64,000 nt of DNA from Pseudacidovorax sp. RU35E (GCF_900156165.1 NZ_FTMY01000015.1:1-64000); one strand, 5' to 3'; shown: positions 19,169 to 30,506, counted from the stretch's first letter. The notes: generated by a model from the sequence alone, not told the origin. A program made the numbers and translations.

Positions 19169-20079
19169 CCGCGCACGCCGCCATCCTGGCGCCCGACTCT
19201 CTCACCGTCGTCGCCCCGGCGCGGCGCCGGCCGCCCGTGGGCCTGCTGGTGCTGCCCGGCCTGGCCTTGCTGGTGCTCGGCCTGTTCCTGCCGCTGGGCC
19301 AGGTGCTGTGGATGAGCCTGAACCCGCCCGAGCCCGGCGTCATCGCGCCGGTCGCCGAACTCACGCTGGCCAACTACGCGCGCCTGATGCGCAGCGACTT
19401 CTACCTGGGAATCGTCGGCCGCACGCTGGGGCTGTCGGCGCTGACCACCCTTCTCACCGCGGTGTTCGGCATGGTGCTGGGCCTGTCGGTATGGCGGGCG
19501 CGGCCCTCGGTGCGGGGCATGCTGCTGGTGATGATCCTCGCGCCGCTGCTGGTGAGCATCGTCGCGCGCACCTATGGCTGGGTGGTGCTGCTCGGCGACA
19601 AGGGCGCGCTCAACAGCGTGCTCATGGCGCTGGGCCTGACGGACGAGCCCCTGCGCATCATGTACACCCAACCGGCCGTGCTCATCGGGCTGGTGCATGT
19701 GTTCCTGCCCTTCATGGTGCTATCGCTGCTGGGCGCGCTGGACCGCATCGACCCCCTGCTCACCGAGGCCGCGGCCACGCTCGGTGCCTCGCGCTGGCAT
19801 GTGTTCCGCCACGTGATCCTGCCGCTCGCGGTGCCTGGCCTGGCCAGCGGCACCATCATCGTCTTCAGCCTGTCGATGTCCTCGTACGTCACGCCGGCGC
19901 TCATGGGCGGCAGCCGCTCGGGGCTGATGACCACCTTCATCTACCAGCAGTTCTCGGTCACGATGAACTGGCACTTCGGCGCCACCATGGTGGCCGTGCT
20001 GCTGGCCGCCACGCTGGCCCTGCTGCTGGCCGTGGTGGGCTGGAGCCGCTGGTACACGCGCCAATGGAGCCTGGCCTGA
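19165..20079 (+). CDS. ABC transporter permease, PotB type
   Basis: A 304-residue inner-membrane permease with six or more hydrophobic helices and the cytoplasmic loop 'EAAATLGASRWHVFRHVILP' that contacts the ATPase. The ATG overlaps the upstream stop (ATGA). Its layout matches the first permease of polyamine-type importers (PotB/PotH). The residues 'LLLVMILAPLLVSIVARTYGW' are typical of that family. Confidence 0.9.
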   Translation: MTAHAAILAPDSLTVVAPARRRPPVGLLVLPGLALLVLGLFLPLGQVLWMSLNPPEPGVIAPVAELTLANYARLMRSDFYLGIVGRTLGLSALTTLLTAVFGMVLGLSVWRARPSVRGMLLVMILAPLLVSIVARTYGWVVLLGDKGALNSVLMALGLTDEPLRIMYTQPAVLIGLVHVFLPFMVLSLLGALDRIDPLLTEAAATLGASRWHVFRHVILPLAVPGLASGTIIVFSLSMSSYVTPALMGGSRSGLMTTFIYQQFSVTMNWHFGATMVAVLLAATLALLLAVVGWSRWYTRQWSLA

Positions 20080-20870
20080 TGAACCGACTTCTCTCTCTGG
20101 GCATCCGCGTGCTGACGGTGCTGCTCTACGTCTTCCTGCTCGCGCCGCTGGTCATGGTCGTGATCGTCTCGTTCAACGGCGGGCCGGTGCCCAGCTTTCC
20201 GCCGACCGACCTGTCGCTGCACTGGTACGGCGAGGCCCTGGCCTCGGACAACTTCATGGGCGGGCTGGTGACCAGCCTCTGGCTGGCCGCGGCGGCCACG
20301 CTGGTGGTGCTGCCGGTGGGCGTGGCCGCGGCCTTCGCCATCGCACGTGGACGCTGGCCGGGGCGCACGCTGGTCGAGTCGCTGTTCCTGTCGCCGCTGA
20401 TCGTGCCGGGCATCGTGATCGGCATCGCGGTGCTGGTGGCCATGGCGGGCCTGGGCATCGGCAACGCGCCGCTGCGCCTGCTGCTGGGCCATGCGCTGAT
20501 CGTGCTGCCCTACACGCTGCGCACCGTGCTGGCCGCCCTGACGCGGATGGACCCGACGCTGGAAGAAGCCGGCATGGTGTTCGGCGCCTCGCGCTGGCAG
20601 GTGCTGCGCCACATCCTGCTGCCGCAGTTGAGCGGCGCCATCGCCGCTGGCGCCATCCTGAGCTTCATCCTCTCCTTCGACGACGTGTCCGTCTCGCTCT
20701 TCCTCGGCAGCGCCCAGCACACCACGCTGCCCATCGCCATCATGTCCTACATGCAATACAACTTCGACCCGTCCATCGCGGCCATCTCCGCGATGCTGAT
20801 CCTGGCCACGCTGGCCATCGCGCTGGTGGTCGAACGCATGTTCGGCCTCAAGAAGATCCTGGGGAGCTGA
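20079..20870 (+). CDS. ABC transporter permease, PotC type
   Basis: A 263-residue permease, the partner of the PotB-type protein. It shows 'VVIVSFNGGPVPSFPP', the coupling loop 'EEAGMVFGASRWQVLRHILLP' and 'FILSFDDVSVSLFL', all typical of PotC/PotI. The ATG overlaps the upstream stop (TGATG), continuing a run of coupled genes. Confidence 0.92.
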   Translation: MNRLLSLGIRVLTVLLYVFLLAPLVMVVIVSFNGGPVPSFPPTDLSLHWYGEALASDNFMGGLVTSLWLAAAATLVVLPVGVAAAFAIARGRWPGRTLVESLFLSPLIVPGIVIGIAVLVAMAGLGIGNAPLRLLLGHALIVLPYTLRTVLAALTRMDPTLEEAGMVFGASRWQVLRHILLPQLSGAIAAGAILSFILSFDDVSVSLFLGSAQHTTLPIAIMSYMQYNFDPSIAAISAMLILATLAIALVVERMFGLKKILGS

Positions 20871-20872
20871 GC

Positions 20873-21940
<1,068 letters not shown>

Positions 21941-21998
21941 GTGCTCTCCCAGCCGCACGAAGGGCGCGTGCACTGAAGACGCCATCGGCGGTGCGCCG

Positions 21999-23438
21999 AT
22001 GAGCGCCCGCCCGGCCACGGGCACGGGGCCTGTACCGACGACGCGCCCCGCAACGGCCCGCCCGGCCGTCCGCGACCGGTTGGCGCAGGCCGGCCTGGCC
22101 ACCGCGGCGCTCTGCACCGTGCTGCGGCTCATGCTCGGCGGCGGCGCGGGATGGCTGACGGCCGCCGCACTGGGCCTGGCGGTGTTCGCCGCCGCCGCCT
22201 GGCCGCGGGTCAGTCCGCAGGCGCGATTCTTCGGCGCGCTGGCCGTGCCCGCGGCGGCGCTGGTATGGCTGGTGGCGTCCGCGCCGGGCCCGATCCTCGA
22301 AGGGGCGGTGGCGCAGAGCACGCAGTTCGCCGCACTGCTGGCGGCGCTGGCCACCCTGCGCCTGCCGATGCGCCGCTCGCCGCTCATGGGCCGGGCGGCG
22401 GCCTCGCTGCTGGCCGCGCGCCCAGGCCTGCGCCACGGCGCGGTGCTGTTCGGCAGCCACTGGCTGAGCCTCATGTTCAGCTTCGGCGTGGTGCCGATGA
22501 TGGGCGAGCTCCTGGAGCGCGCCGGTCTTCATGTGCGCAGCAGCCCCGTGGCCCGCGGCATGCTGGCGGCCGTCATTCGCGGGCTGGCGATGACCACCGC
22601 CTGGTCGCCCATGGCGATCAGCTTCGCCATCGTGAGTTCGGCCCTGCCGACGCTGGGCGTGCTGCCCTTCGTCGCCACCGGAATGCTGGCGGCGGCGCTG
22701 ATCCTGGGCGTCGAGCTCTTCGCGGACCATCGCGGCAGGCCGCCCACGGAGTCCGCCGATCCGGCGGCTTGCGTCCCGTCCGACGGGCGCGCGCTGGCAC
22801 TCATCCTGGGCATGAGCGTGCTGCTCTTCCTGGCCACGCTGCTGCTGCACGAAGCGACCGGCTGGAGCTTCATGGCCTGCGCCACGCTGACCATTCCCGC
22901 GCTGAGCCTGGCCTGGGCCCTGGGCCAGTCCACGCCGCCTTCGGCCACGCCGGGCCGCGGGGGCATCCGCTCGGCGCTGTCGCACTTCTTCGAGGTGCTG
23001 ACCGAGACGCGCAGCGAGATCTTCGTCTTCTCCTCGGCCCTCTTCATCGGGCAGGCCGTGCTGGCCGTCGCCCGCGCGTCGGGGCTGGGCGATGGCACCG
23101 GTCTGCCCGGCTGGCTGCTGCCGCTGCTGTGCCTGGTCTCCATTCCGCTGGTGGCCGCCCTGTCGGTGGCGCCCACCATCGCCGTGCTGATCTGGGCGCA
23201 GGTGTTCGCGGGCGCCGCCTCCGCGCTGGCCGCACCAGTGACGCATGCGCTGGCGCTGACGCTGGGCTGGTCGCTGGCCATCACGGTCTCGCCCGTGAGC
23301 GCCACGCTGCTGCTGGCGGGTGCCATGACCGGCGTGCCGCCGCGCGAGATCGCCCTGGGCTGGAACCTCGGCTTCGTGCTGCGCAGCGCCGTGGTGGCCG
23401 GCCTGCTGCTCGCCGGCCTCTACAGGCTGGGCTGCTGA
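21999..23438 (+). CDS. Polytopic membrane protein of unknown function, possible transporter
   Basis: The 479-residue protein has about eleven to twelve hydrophobic segments and internal repeats typical of ion-transporter-like folds: 'TTAWSPMAISFAIVSSALP' in the first half and 'LGWSLAITVSPVSATLLLAG' in the second look like matching re-entrant motifs. I do not recognise the family with confidence. It follows the PotA-type ATPase by 58 bp on the same strand, so it is probably in the operon. It could export a product of the hydrolase or import a related compound. Its 3' end overlaps the convergent IclR gene by 19 bp. Confidence 0.75.
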   Translation: MSARPATGTGPVPTTRPATARPAVRDRLAQAGLATAALCTVLRLMLGGGAGWLTAAALGLAVFAAAAWPRVSPQARFFGALAVPAAALVWLVASAPGPILEGAVAQSTQFAALLAALATLRLPMRRSPLMGRAAASLLAARPGLRHGAVLFGSHWLSLMFSFGVVPMMGELLERAGLHVRSSPVARGMLAAVIRGLAMTTAWSPMAISFAIVSSALPTLGVLPFVATGMLAAALILGVELFADHRGRPPTESADPAACVPSDGRALALILGMSVLLFLATLLLHEATGWSFMACATLTIPALSLAWALGQSTPPSATPGRGGIRSALSHFFEVLTETRSEIFVFSSALFIGQAVLAVARASGLGDGTGLPGWLLPLLCLVSIPLVAALSVAPTIAVLIWAQVFAGAASALAAPVTHALALTLGWSLAITVSPVSATLLLAGAMTGVPPREIALGWNLGFVLRSAVVAGLLLAGLYRLGC

Positions 23439-24220
23439 GGCCCGAGGGCGCGGGCCTGGCCCGCGATGTCGGCCTGCGCGATGCGCAGTGCCGCCTCCAC
23501 CCGTTCGCGCAGCGGCGCATCCAGCCGGTGCGCCGGCACCGCCACCGACACCGCCGCCAGCGGCACGCCCATGGAATTGACGATGGGCAGCGCCAGCGAG
23601 GCGACTTCCGGAACACGGCCGGGCGCACGGAAGGCCACGGCGCCATCGGCCACCTCGCGCAGATGCGCGATCAGCGCATCGGCTTCCGCGCCCGGTGCCA
23701 CGCCGCAGCGCGCCAGCGTGGGCGCCCATTGCGCCATGCCGCGCATCGCCAGCATGGCCAGGCCGCCGGCCGTGTCGGTGATCGAGGCGCGCTCACCAAG
23801 CGAGAACATGTAGGTCAGCCGCCGGCGGCAGACCTCGCGCCACATCACCAGCACCTCGTCGCCTTCGGCCTGCACCAGGAAGCTGCTCTCGTCGATGTCC
23901 AGCACCAGGCGGCTGAGCACCGGCTGGCTGATCTGCACGATGTCGGCTTCGGACAGGTAGCGCCCGGCGATGCCCAGGATGCGCGAGCCCAGCGAGTAGG
24001 CGCGGCTGAAGGCGTCACGGCGCAGGTAGCCCGATCGCACCAGCGTGTCGAGGATGAGCGTGGTCGTGCTCTTGGGAATGCCCAGCCGCGCGGCGATGTC
24101 CGAATGCTTGAGCAGCCGGGCCTCGGCCACCAGTTCGATGATGTCGAGGGCGCGCCGCGCGGCGCGCACCTGCTTGGAATCTTCGGAAGGCGAGTCGGGC
24201 GGGAGAGAGGAAGCGGTCAC
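23420..24220 (-). CDS. IclR family transcriptional regulator
   Basis: A 266-residue regulator. N-terminal winged helix: 'DIAARLGIPKSTTTLILDTL' with 'VRSGYLRRD' in the wing. C-terminal effector domain: 'YMFSLGERASITDTAGGLAML' and 'LALPIVNSMGVPLAAVSVAVP'. I chose the GTG at 24220; no ATG lies near the conserved start and the longer open frame upstream is not conserved. It is convergent with the 16.9-23.4 kb operon and most likely controls it through the TTGAA palindrome at 16879-16905. Confidence 0.9.
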   Translation of the reverse strand: MTASSLPPDSPSEDSKQVRAARRALDIIELVAEARLLKHSDIAARLGIPKSTTTLILDTLVRSGYLRRDAFSRAYSLGSRILGIAGRYLSEADIVQISQPVLSRLVLDIDESSFLVQAEGDEVLVMWREVCRRRLTYMFSLGERASITDTAGGLAMLAMRGMAQWAPTLARCGVAPGAEADALIAHLREVADGAVAFRAPGRVPEVASLALPIVNSMGVPLAAVSVAVPAHRLDAPLRERVEAALRIAQADIAGQARALGPQQPSL

Positions 24221-24305
24221 GATGGGCGAGCGGAGGGGCCATCGCAAGTGCAGCCCGGCCAACGGCGCGAGGACTTTAGCACCCAGCGTGCCAGCTTCCT
24301 TGCGC

Positions 24306-26825
24306 TCACTCGGCCGCTTGCCGCAGCGTGGCCGCCACGGGCCGGCGCAGCACTTCGCGCAAGCTCCACCAGCCGGCGCCCAGGGCCAGCAGCGCGCCGA
24401 CGATGGCGCCGAACAGCGGCACCAGCGGCGACGCGGTCCAGCGGAAGTCGAACACCCAGCGCGCCAGCGCCCAGGCGATGGCCGAGGCCACGATGCTCGC
24501 CAGCAGTCCGGCAAGCAGGCCGGTGCCCGCCAGTTCCGCGCGCTGCACCTGCCGCAGCAGCGCAGCGCGGGCGCCCAGGGCGCGCATGACGGCGAACTCG
24601 CGCGCCCGCTCCTCGCGCGTGGCGCTCACGGCCGCGAACAGCACCACCAGCCCAGCCGCGAGCGTGAAGCCGAACAGGAACTCCACCGCACGGATCACCT
24701 GGTCCAGCACGCGCTGAACCTGGGCGATGGTGCTGCTCATGTCGACGTTGGTCACGTTGGGAAACTGGCGCACCAGCGCGTTGTCGAAACCCCGTTGCTC
24801 TGGTGCGCGGAAGGCGGCCAGATACGTCACGGGCACCTCGGCCGGCATCGCCGCCAGCGGGTACATCACGAAGAAGTTCGCATGCAGCGAGCCCCAGTCC
24901 ACCTTGCGGGTGGAGGTGATGCGGCCCTCGCTCGTCACGCCGCCGATGTCGAAGCGCAGCCGGTCGCCGAGCTTGAGGCCCAGCGTCTCCATCAGGCCCT
25001 CCTCCACACTCACGGCATCGGCCTCGCCCGAGGTCCAGGCACCCTGCACGATGCTGTTGTGGCCGGGCCGGTCGGCCGCGTTGCTGAGGTTGAACTCACG
25101 GTCCACCAGGCGCTTGGCGCGGTCCTCGCTGTAGTCGTCGGGCGTGACCGGCTTGTCGTTGATGGCCACGAGCCGGCCGCGGAACATGGGGTACCAGTCG
25201 TACTGCGCCACGCCGCCCTGGCGCAGCGCGTCCTGGAAGGCCTGCGCCTGGTCGGGCATGACGTTGATGACGAAGCGGTTGGGCGCATCGGGCGGGGTGG
25301 CCTTGCGCCAGCTGTCGACCAGGTCGGTGCGCAGCAGCACCAGCAGCATCAGCGCCAGCAGGCCCACGGCCAGGCTGCTGACCTGCAGCACCGCATACAC
25401 CGGCCGCGCGGACACCTGCCGCGTGGCCAGCACCAGCCAGCGCGGCGCACTGCCCTCGCGCACCACGCGCCGCAGCACCAGCACGGCCAGCCAGGCCAGC
25501 ACGGCGAACACGGCCACCGCACCGGCAAAGCCGCCGACCGCGATCAGGCCGAGCTTGAGGTCGCTGCTGGCGGCCAGCAGCAGGGCCGCGAAGCCGGCCA
25601 CGCCCAGGCCCAGCACCGCGGCCGAGGCAGGCCGCAGCGCGCCCAGCTCGCGTCGGATGACGCGCAGCGGCGGCACCTGCGCCAGCTGCAGCACCGGCGG
25701 CAGGCCGAAGGCGAAGAGCAGCGTCAGGCCCATGCCCACGCCGAAGAGCGCCGGCCATGCCGTGGCAGCAGGCAGGTCGCCATCGACCAGCCCTGCCAGC
25801 AGGCGCACGAACACATGGTGCACCGCATAGCCGATGGCCACGCCCGCCAGACTGGCGCCCAGCCCGATGACGCCGAACTCGACCGCATAGGCGCCTGCGA
25901 TGGTGCGCTGGCGCTGACCCAGCACGCGCAGCATGGCGGCGCCGTCCAGGTGCCGGGCCGCGAAGCCGCGCGCCGCAAGGGCGACGGCCACGGCCGAAAG
26001 CAGTGCGGCGAGCAAGGCCACCAGGTTCAGGAATTTCTCGGCCCGGTCCAGCGTCTGGCGCATCTCGGGGCGGCCACTGTCCAGCGACTCCAGCCGGGCG
26101 CCGCGCAGCTCGCCGGCATCCAGGCGCTGCTGCACCTGGTCCGAGAAGCGCTTGACGGCCGGCGCCTCACCCGCCACTGCGAGCCGGTAGCGCACGCGGC
26201 TGGCCGGCTGCACGAGCGCCGTCCGGGCCACGTCGGCCTGGTTCATCATGACTCGCGGCGCGAAGTTGAGGAAGCCGGCGCCGCGGTCGGGCTCGATCAC
26301 CAGCACGCGGCGGATCACGAGCGAGGAATCGCCCAGCAGCAGGGTGTCGCCCACCTTCAGGTCCAGCGCTTCGAGCAGGCTGGCATCGACCCACACATCG
26401 CCCGGGGCGGGCACGTCGCGCGTCACGGCATCTGGGGCACCGGGCGCTTCGGCCACCCGCAGGCTGCCGCGCAACGGATAACCCGCGGCCACCGCCTTCA
26501 GCGCCACCAGGCGACTGGCGCCCCCCCGGGCGTCGGGCGCCCGGGCCATGGTCGGGAAGTCATAGGTCATGGCCGACTGCAGGCCCTGCCCGTGCGCCGC
26601 GTCCACCTGTGCCTGCGGCGGCGGGTTGTCCGTGACCAGCACCGCGTCGCCGCCGAGCAATTGCCGGGCATCGCGGGCCAGCCCGCCCTTGAGCCTGTCG
26701 GCGAAGAAGCCCACGGCCGTGAGCGCGGCCACGGCCAGCAGCACGGCCACGATCAGGAGGCGCAGTTCGCCCGCACGCAGGTCGCGGCGCAGCGTGCGCC
26801 AGCCAAGGAAGAAAGCGTCTTTCAT
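24306..26825 (-). CDS. FtsX-family ABC permease, YbbP-like
   Basis: An 839-residue inner-membrane protein. It opens 'MKDAFFLGWRTLRRDLRAGE' followed by one membrane segment and a periplasmic domain, then has two FtsX domains (around residues 250-400 and 720-839); 'AAMLRVLGQRQRTIAGAYAVE' and 'FAVMRALGARAALLRQVQRAE' are paired coupling loops. E. coli YbbP works with the ATPase YbbA, usually with the lipase TesA beside it, probably in envelope lipid or protein handling. No such ATPase lies on either side here, so the partner must be elsewhere. No strong ribosome site is visible. Confidence 0.88.
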   Translation of the reverse strand: MKDAFFLGWRTLRRDLRAGELRLLIVAVLLAVAALTAVGFFADRLKGGLARDARQLLGGDAVLVTDNPPPQAQVDAAHGQGLQSAMTYDFPTMARAPDARGGASRLVALKAVAAGYPLRGSLRVAEAPGAPDAVTRDVPAPGDVWVDASLLEALDLKVGDTLLLGDSSLVIRRVLVIEPDRGAGFLNFAPRVMMNQADVARTALVQPASRVRYRLAVAGEAPAVKRFSDQVQQRLDAGELRGARLESLDSGRPEMRQTLDRAEKFLNLVALLAALLSAVAVALAARGFAARHLDGAAMLRVLGQRQRTIAGAYAVEFGVIGLGASLAGVAIGYAVHHVFVRLLAGLVDGDLPAATAWPALFGVGMGLTLLFAFGLPPVLQLAQVPPLRVIRRELGALRPASAAVLGLGVAGFAALLLAASSDLKLGLIAVGGFAGAVAVFAVLAWLAVLVLRRVVREGSAPRWLVLATRQVSARPVYAVLQVSSLAVGLLALMLLVLLRTDLVDSWRKATPPDAPNRFVINVMPDQAQAFQDALRQGGVAQYDWYPMFRGRLVAINDKPVTPDDYSEDRAKRLVDREFNLSNAADRPGHNSIVQGAWTSGEADAVSVEEGLMETLGLKLGDRLRFDIGGVTSEGRITSTRKVDWGSLHANFFVMYPLAAMPAEVPVTYLAAFRAPEQRGFDNALVRQFPNVTNVDMSSTIAQVQRVLDQVIRAVEFLFGFTLAAGLVVLFAAVSATREERAREFAVMRALGARAALLRQVQRAELAGTGLLAGLLASIVASAIAWALARWVFDFRWTASPLVPLFGAIVGALLALGAGWWSLREVLRRPVAATLRQAAE

Positions 26826-27016
26826 AGGAGTGGCGCACGATAGCCCAGCGCCTCCGGCCGCGCGGGAATGCGGGGCAATCGCAAAGGGATTTCCCGCATG
26901 CGCGCCGAGGCAGCCGGCAGCCATCATGGGCTGGCGGACGCGGCGTCCTCCGACGCTGCCATGCGGCGGGCGCTGCAACCATGGCGGCCCAACCGATACC
27001 ACGTCCAAGGAAGCCC

Positions 27017-27328
27017 ATGACCGCCCTCGCCCGATCCGCACTCGTCACCGCCACGCTTGCCGCAGCCGTGGGCCTGCTGGCCGGCTGCGACCCCAAACCC
27101 AAGGCCGAAGCCCCGACGGCCGCATCAACCTCCGGTGCCACTGGGACACCCCAGGGCATCAACCCCGCGCCTTCCGGTGCGGGCGTAGACTCCGGCGCCC
27201 ACAAGGGCCCGGCCGAAGGCAGTTCGGCCATCGGCGGGGTGGCGGCAGGCCAGGCGGCCGGCGGCCACAACGTCGATGGCCCCACGCCGGCACCGTCGAG
27301 CGGCGACGGCGCGGCACCCAAGAACTGA
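27017..27328 (+). CDS. Small low-complexity lipoprotein
   Basis: The 103-residue product has a lipoprotein signal with lipobox 'LLAGC' (Cys at about residue 22), so the mature protein should be lipid-anchored. The rest is Gly/Ala/Pro/Ser-rich with no recognisable domain. AAGGAAG lies just upstream of the ATG at 27017; an in-frame ATG at 26981 is less likely because it would bury the signal. It precedes fdnG by 101 bp on the same strand. A link to formate dehydrogenase is only positional. Confidence 0.65.
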   Translation: MTALARSALVTATLAAAVGLLAGCDPKPKAEAPTAASTSGATGTPQGINPAPSGAGVDSGAHKGPAEGSSAIGGVAAGQAAGGHNVDGPTPAPSSGDGAAPKN

Positions 27329-27429
27329 CGACCCTCCGGCGGCGGCCCCACGAATTCCCACGACAGACGCACCACAGCGCAACCCACGATGAAGCCCACG
27401 ACACCCGTGTCATTGCAGGAGGTTCGGTC

Positions 27430-30400
27430 ATGGACATGAACCGCCGCCATTTCTTCCGCGTCAGCGGTGCCGGCCTGGTCGGCTCCAGCCTGGTGGCCCT
27501 GGGCTTCTCGCCCACCGCCGCACTGGCCGAGACCCGCCAGTTCAAGCTGGCCCGTACCACCGAGACGCGCCAGACCTGCACCTACTGCTCCGTGGGCTGC
27601 GGCCTGCTGATGTACAGCCTGGGTGACAAGGCCAAAAACGTGAAGGCCTCCATCCTTCACATCGAAGGCGACCCGGACCATCCCGTCAACCGCGGCACGC
27701 TGTGCCCCAAGGGTGCCGGCCTGCTCGACTTCGTGCACAGCCCCAACCGGCTGAAGTACCCCGAGGTGCGCGAGCCCGGCAGCACCGAGTGGAAGCGCGT
27801 GAGCTGGGAAGAAGCCTTCAGCCGCATCACGCAACTGCTCAAGGCCGACCGCGACGCCAACTTCCAGGCCACCAATGCCGCAGGGCAGGTGGTCAACCGC
27901 TGGACCTCGTCGGGCATGCTGTGTGCCTCGGCCTCCTCCAACGAAACCGGCTATCTCACGCACAAGGCATTCCGCTCGCTCGGAATGCTCGTCTTCGACA
28001 ACCAGGCCCGCGTTTGACACGGACCGACGGTGGCCAGTCTGGCCCCGACGTTCGGCCGCGGTGCGATGACCAACCATTGGCAGGACATCCAGAACGCTGA
28101 TCTGGTCCTGATCATGGGCGGCAATGCCGCAGAAGCGCATCCGTGCGGCTTCAAGTGGGTCATCGAGGCCAAGAAGCACAACAAGGCACGCCTCGTCGTG
28201 GTGGACCCGCGCTTCACGCGCTCGGCTGCCGTGGCGGACTATTACGCGCCCATCCGCGCCGGCTCCGACATCGCCTTCCTGGGCGGCGTCGTGCACTACC
28301 TGCTGAGCCAGGACAAGATCCAGACCGAGTACGTCCGCAACTACACCAACGCCCCCTTCATCGTGGGCCCGGACTACAAGTTCGAGGATGGGCTGTTCAG
28401 CGGCTACAACGCCGAGAAGCGCAGCTACGACAACAAGAGCTGGGGCTACGCGCTCGACGAGCAGGGCCATGCGAAGGTCGACATGACCATGCAGGACCCG
28501 AACTGCGTGCTGCAGGTCATGAAGCGCCATTACGCGCGCTACACGCCCGAGATGGTCAGCCGCATCACGGGCACGCCCCAGGACAAGTTCCTGAAGGTCT
28601 GCGAGTACATCGCCAGCACCAGCGTGCCCGGTCGCACCATGACCATCATGTATGCGCTGGGCTGGACGCAGCACAGCCAGGGCTCGCAGATCATCCGCAC
28701 CGGCGCCATCGTCCAGCTGCTGCTGGGCAACATCGGCGCACCCGGCGGCGGCATGAACGCGCTGCGCGGCCACAGCAATATCCAGGGCCTGACGGACCTG
28801 GGCCTGCTGTCGAACTCGCTGCCCGGCTACCTCTCGCTCGCACGCGACACCGAGCAGACGCTGGACGACTACTACAAGCCCCGCGCCCTCAAGCCGCTGC
28901 GTCCCAACCAGATGAGCTACTGGCAGAACTACCCCAAGTTCTTCGTCAGCATGCAGAAGGCCTGGTTCGGCAAGGCGGCGACGGCCGAGAACGACTGGGC
29001 CTTCCACTACCTGCCCAAGATCGACAAGCTCTACGACGTGCTCCAGGCCTTCGAACTGATGGACCAGGGCAAGCTCAACGGCTACATCTGCCAGGGCTTC
29101 AACCCTGTCGGCTCGTTCCCGGACAAGCACAAGATCGTGCGCAGCCTGTCCAAGCTCAAGTTCCTGGTCACCATCGACCCGTTGATGACCGAGACCAGCG
29201 AGTTCTGGCGCAATTTCGGCGAGCACAACGACGTCGATCCCAAGCAGATCCAGACCACGGTGTTCCGCCTGCCCTCCACCTGCTTCGCGGAGGAGAACGG
29301 CTCGGTCACCAACTCCAGCCGCTGGTTGCAGTGGCACTGGAAGGGCGCCGAGCCGCCGGGCGAGGCGCTGGCCGACACCGAGATCGTGGGCCAGCTGTTC
29401 ACGCGGCTGCGCGCGGCCTACGCCAAGGACGGCGGCGCCTTCCCCGACCCGATCGTCAACCTGGCCTGGAACTACAAGATTCCGACCTCGCCCGCTCCCG
29501 AGGAGCTGGCGATGGAATACAACGGCAAGGCGCTGAGCGACCTGACGGATCCGAAGGACCCGACCAAGGTGCTGGCCAAGGCCGGCGAGCAGCTGGCCGG
29601 CTTCGGTCTGCTGCGCGACGACGGCTCCACCGCCAGCGGCTGCTGGATCTATGCCGGCGCCTGGACCCAGGCTGGCAACCAGATGGCGCGCCGCGGCAAT
29701 GCCGACCCCTACGGCATCGGCATGGTGCAGGACTGGGCCTGGGCCTGGCCGGCCAACCGGCGCATCCTGTACAACGCCGCCTCCACCGACCCCAAGACCG
29801 GCAAGCCCTGGATCTCCAGGCGCCCGCTGGTGTTCTGGGACGGCGCCAAGTGGACGGGCCCGGACGTGCCGGACATCCGCCCCGACGCCAACCCGGCCGA
29901 CCCGGACGCGGTGCGTCCCTTCATCATGACCGCCGAGGGCGTGGCGCGCCTGTTCGCGCCCACGGGCATGGCCGAAGGGCCGCTGCCCGAGCACTACGAG
30001 CCCTTCGAGTCGCCGCTGGAGAACAACCCGCTGCACCCCAACAACAAGGTGGCGCGGGCCAACCCGGCAGCGCGCATCTTCAAGGGCGACCTGGAGCGCC
30101 TGGGCGTGCCCAAGGACTTCCCGTATGTGGCGACCAGCTACCGCTTGACGGAGCACTTCCACTACTGGACGAAGAACGTGATGACCTCGGCCATCATCCA
30201 GCCGCAGCAGTTCGTGGAGATCAGCGATGTGCTGGCGAAGGAAAAGGGCATCGCCAATGGCGACTGGGTCAAGGTGTCGAGCAAGCGCGGCTACATCAAG
30301 GCCGTCGCGCTGGTCTCCAAGCGCATCTCGGTGCTGCAGGTGGACGGCAAGACGGTGCACACCGTCGGGCTGCCGAACCACTGGGGATTCGTGGGCGTGG

Positions 30401-30504
30401 CCAAGCCGGGTTACCTGGTGAACACGCTCACGCCGTTCGTGGGGGATGCGAACACGCAGACGCCCGAATACAAGTCCTTCACCGTGAACATCGAGAAAGC
30501 CTAG
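27430..30504 (+). CDS. fdnG: Respiratory formate dehydrogenase catalytic subunit, selenoprotein (UGA = Sec196)
   Basis: Periplasmic molybdenum/tungsten bis-MGD subunit oxidising formate to CO2. The 1024-residue product begins with a Tat signal '[13 protein letters not shown]' and has one [4Fe-4S] site (C-x2-C-x3-C from 'CTYCSVGCG', fourth Cys in 'LCPKG'). The frame is interrupted only by TGA at 28015-28017, and the flanks 'NQARV' and '[20 protein letters not shown]' match the Sec site of E. coli FdnG, also residue 196. A SECIS hairpin follows (28028-28047). AGGAGG at 27417-27422 gives a strong start. fdnH and fdnI follow with 2-bp and overlapping junctions. All Sec-decoding genes lie downstream. 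Confidence 0.97.
28015..28047 (+). promoter_or_regulatory. Bacterial SECIS element with the recoded UGA codon
   Basis: Ten nucleotides after the UGA (28015-28017) comes a hairpin: CGG (28028-28030), a single bulged U (28031), GGCC (28032-28035), loop AGUCU (28036-28040), GGCC (28041-28044), CCG (28045-28047). All seven base pairs are Watson-Crick. The bulged U and the GU in the loop are the two features SelB is known to recognise in E. coli fdhF mRNA. This directs Sec insertion rather than termination. Confidence 0.93.
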
Positions 30505-30506
30505 CC

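Noticed and set aside
28015-28017. In-frame TGA taken as a frameshift or pseudogene of formate dehydrogenase
   Set aside because: The frame continues without shift, flanking residues match the Sec site of known FdnG, a SECIS hairpin follows, and all sel genes are present.
26560-30381. 1273-codon open frame antisense to fdnG
   Set aside because: High-GC DNA leaves long open antisense frames. This one has no recognisable motif, while the opposite strand encodes a conserved enzyme.
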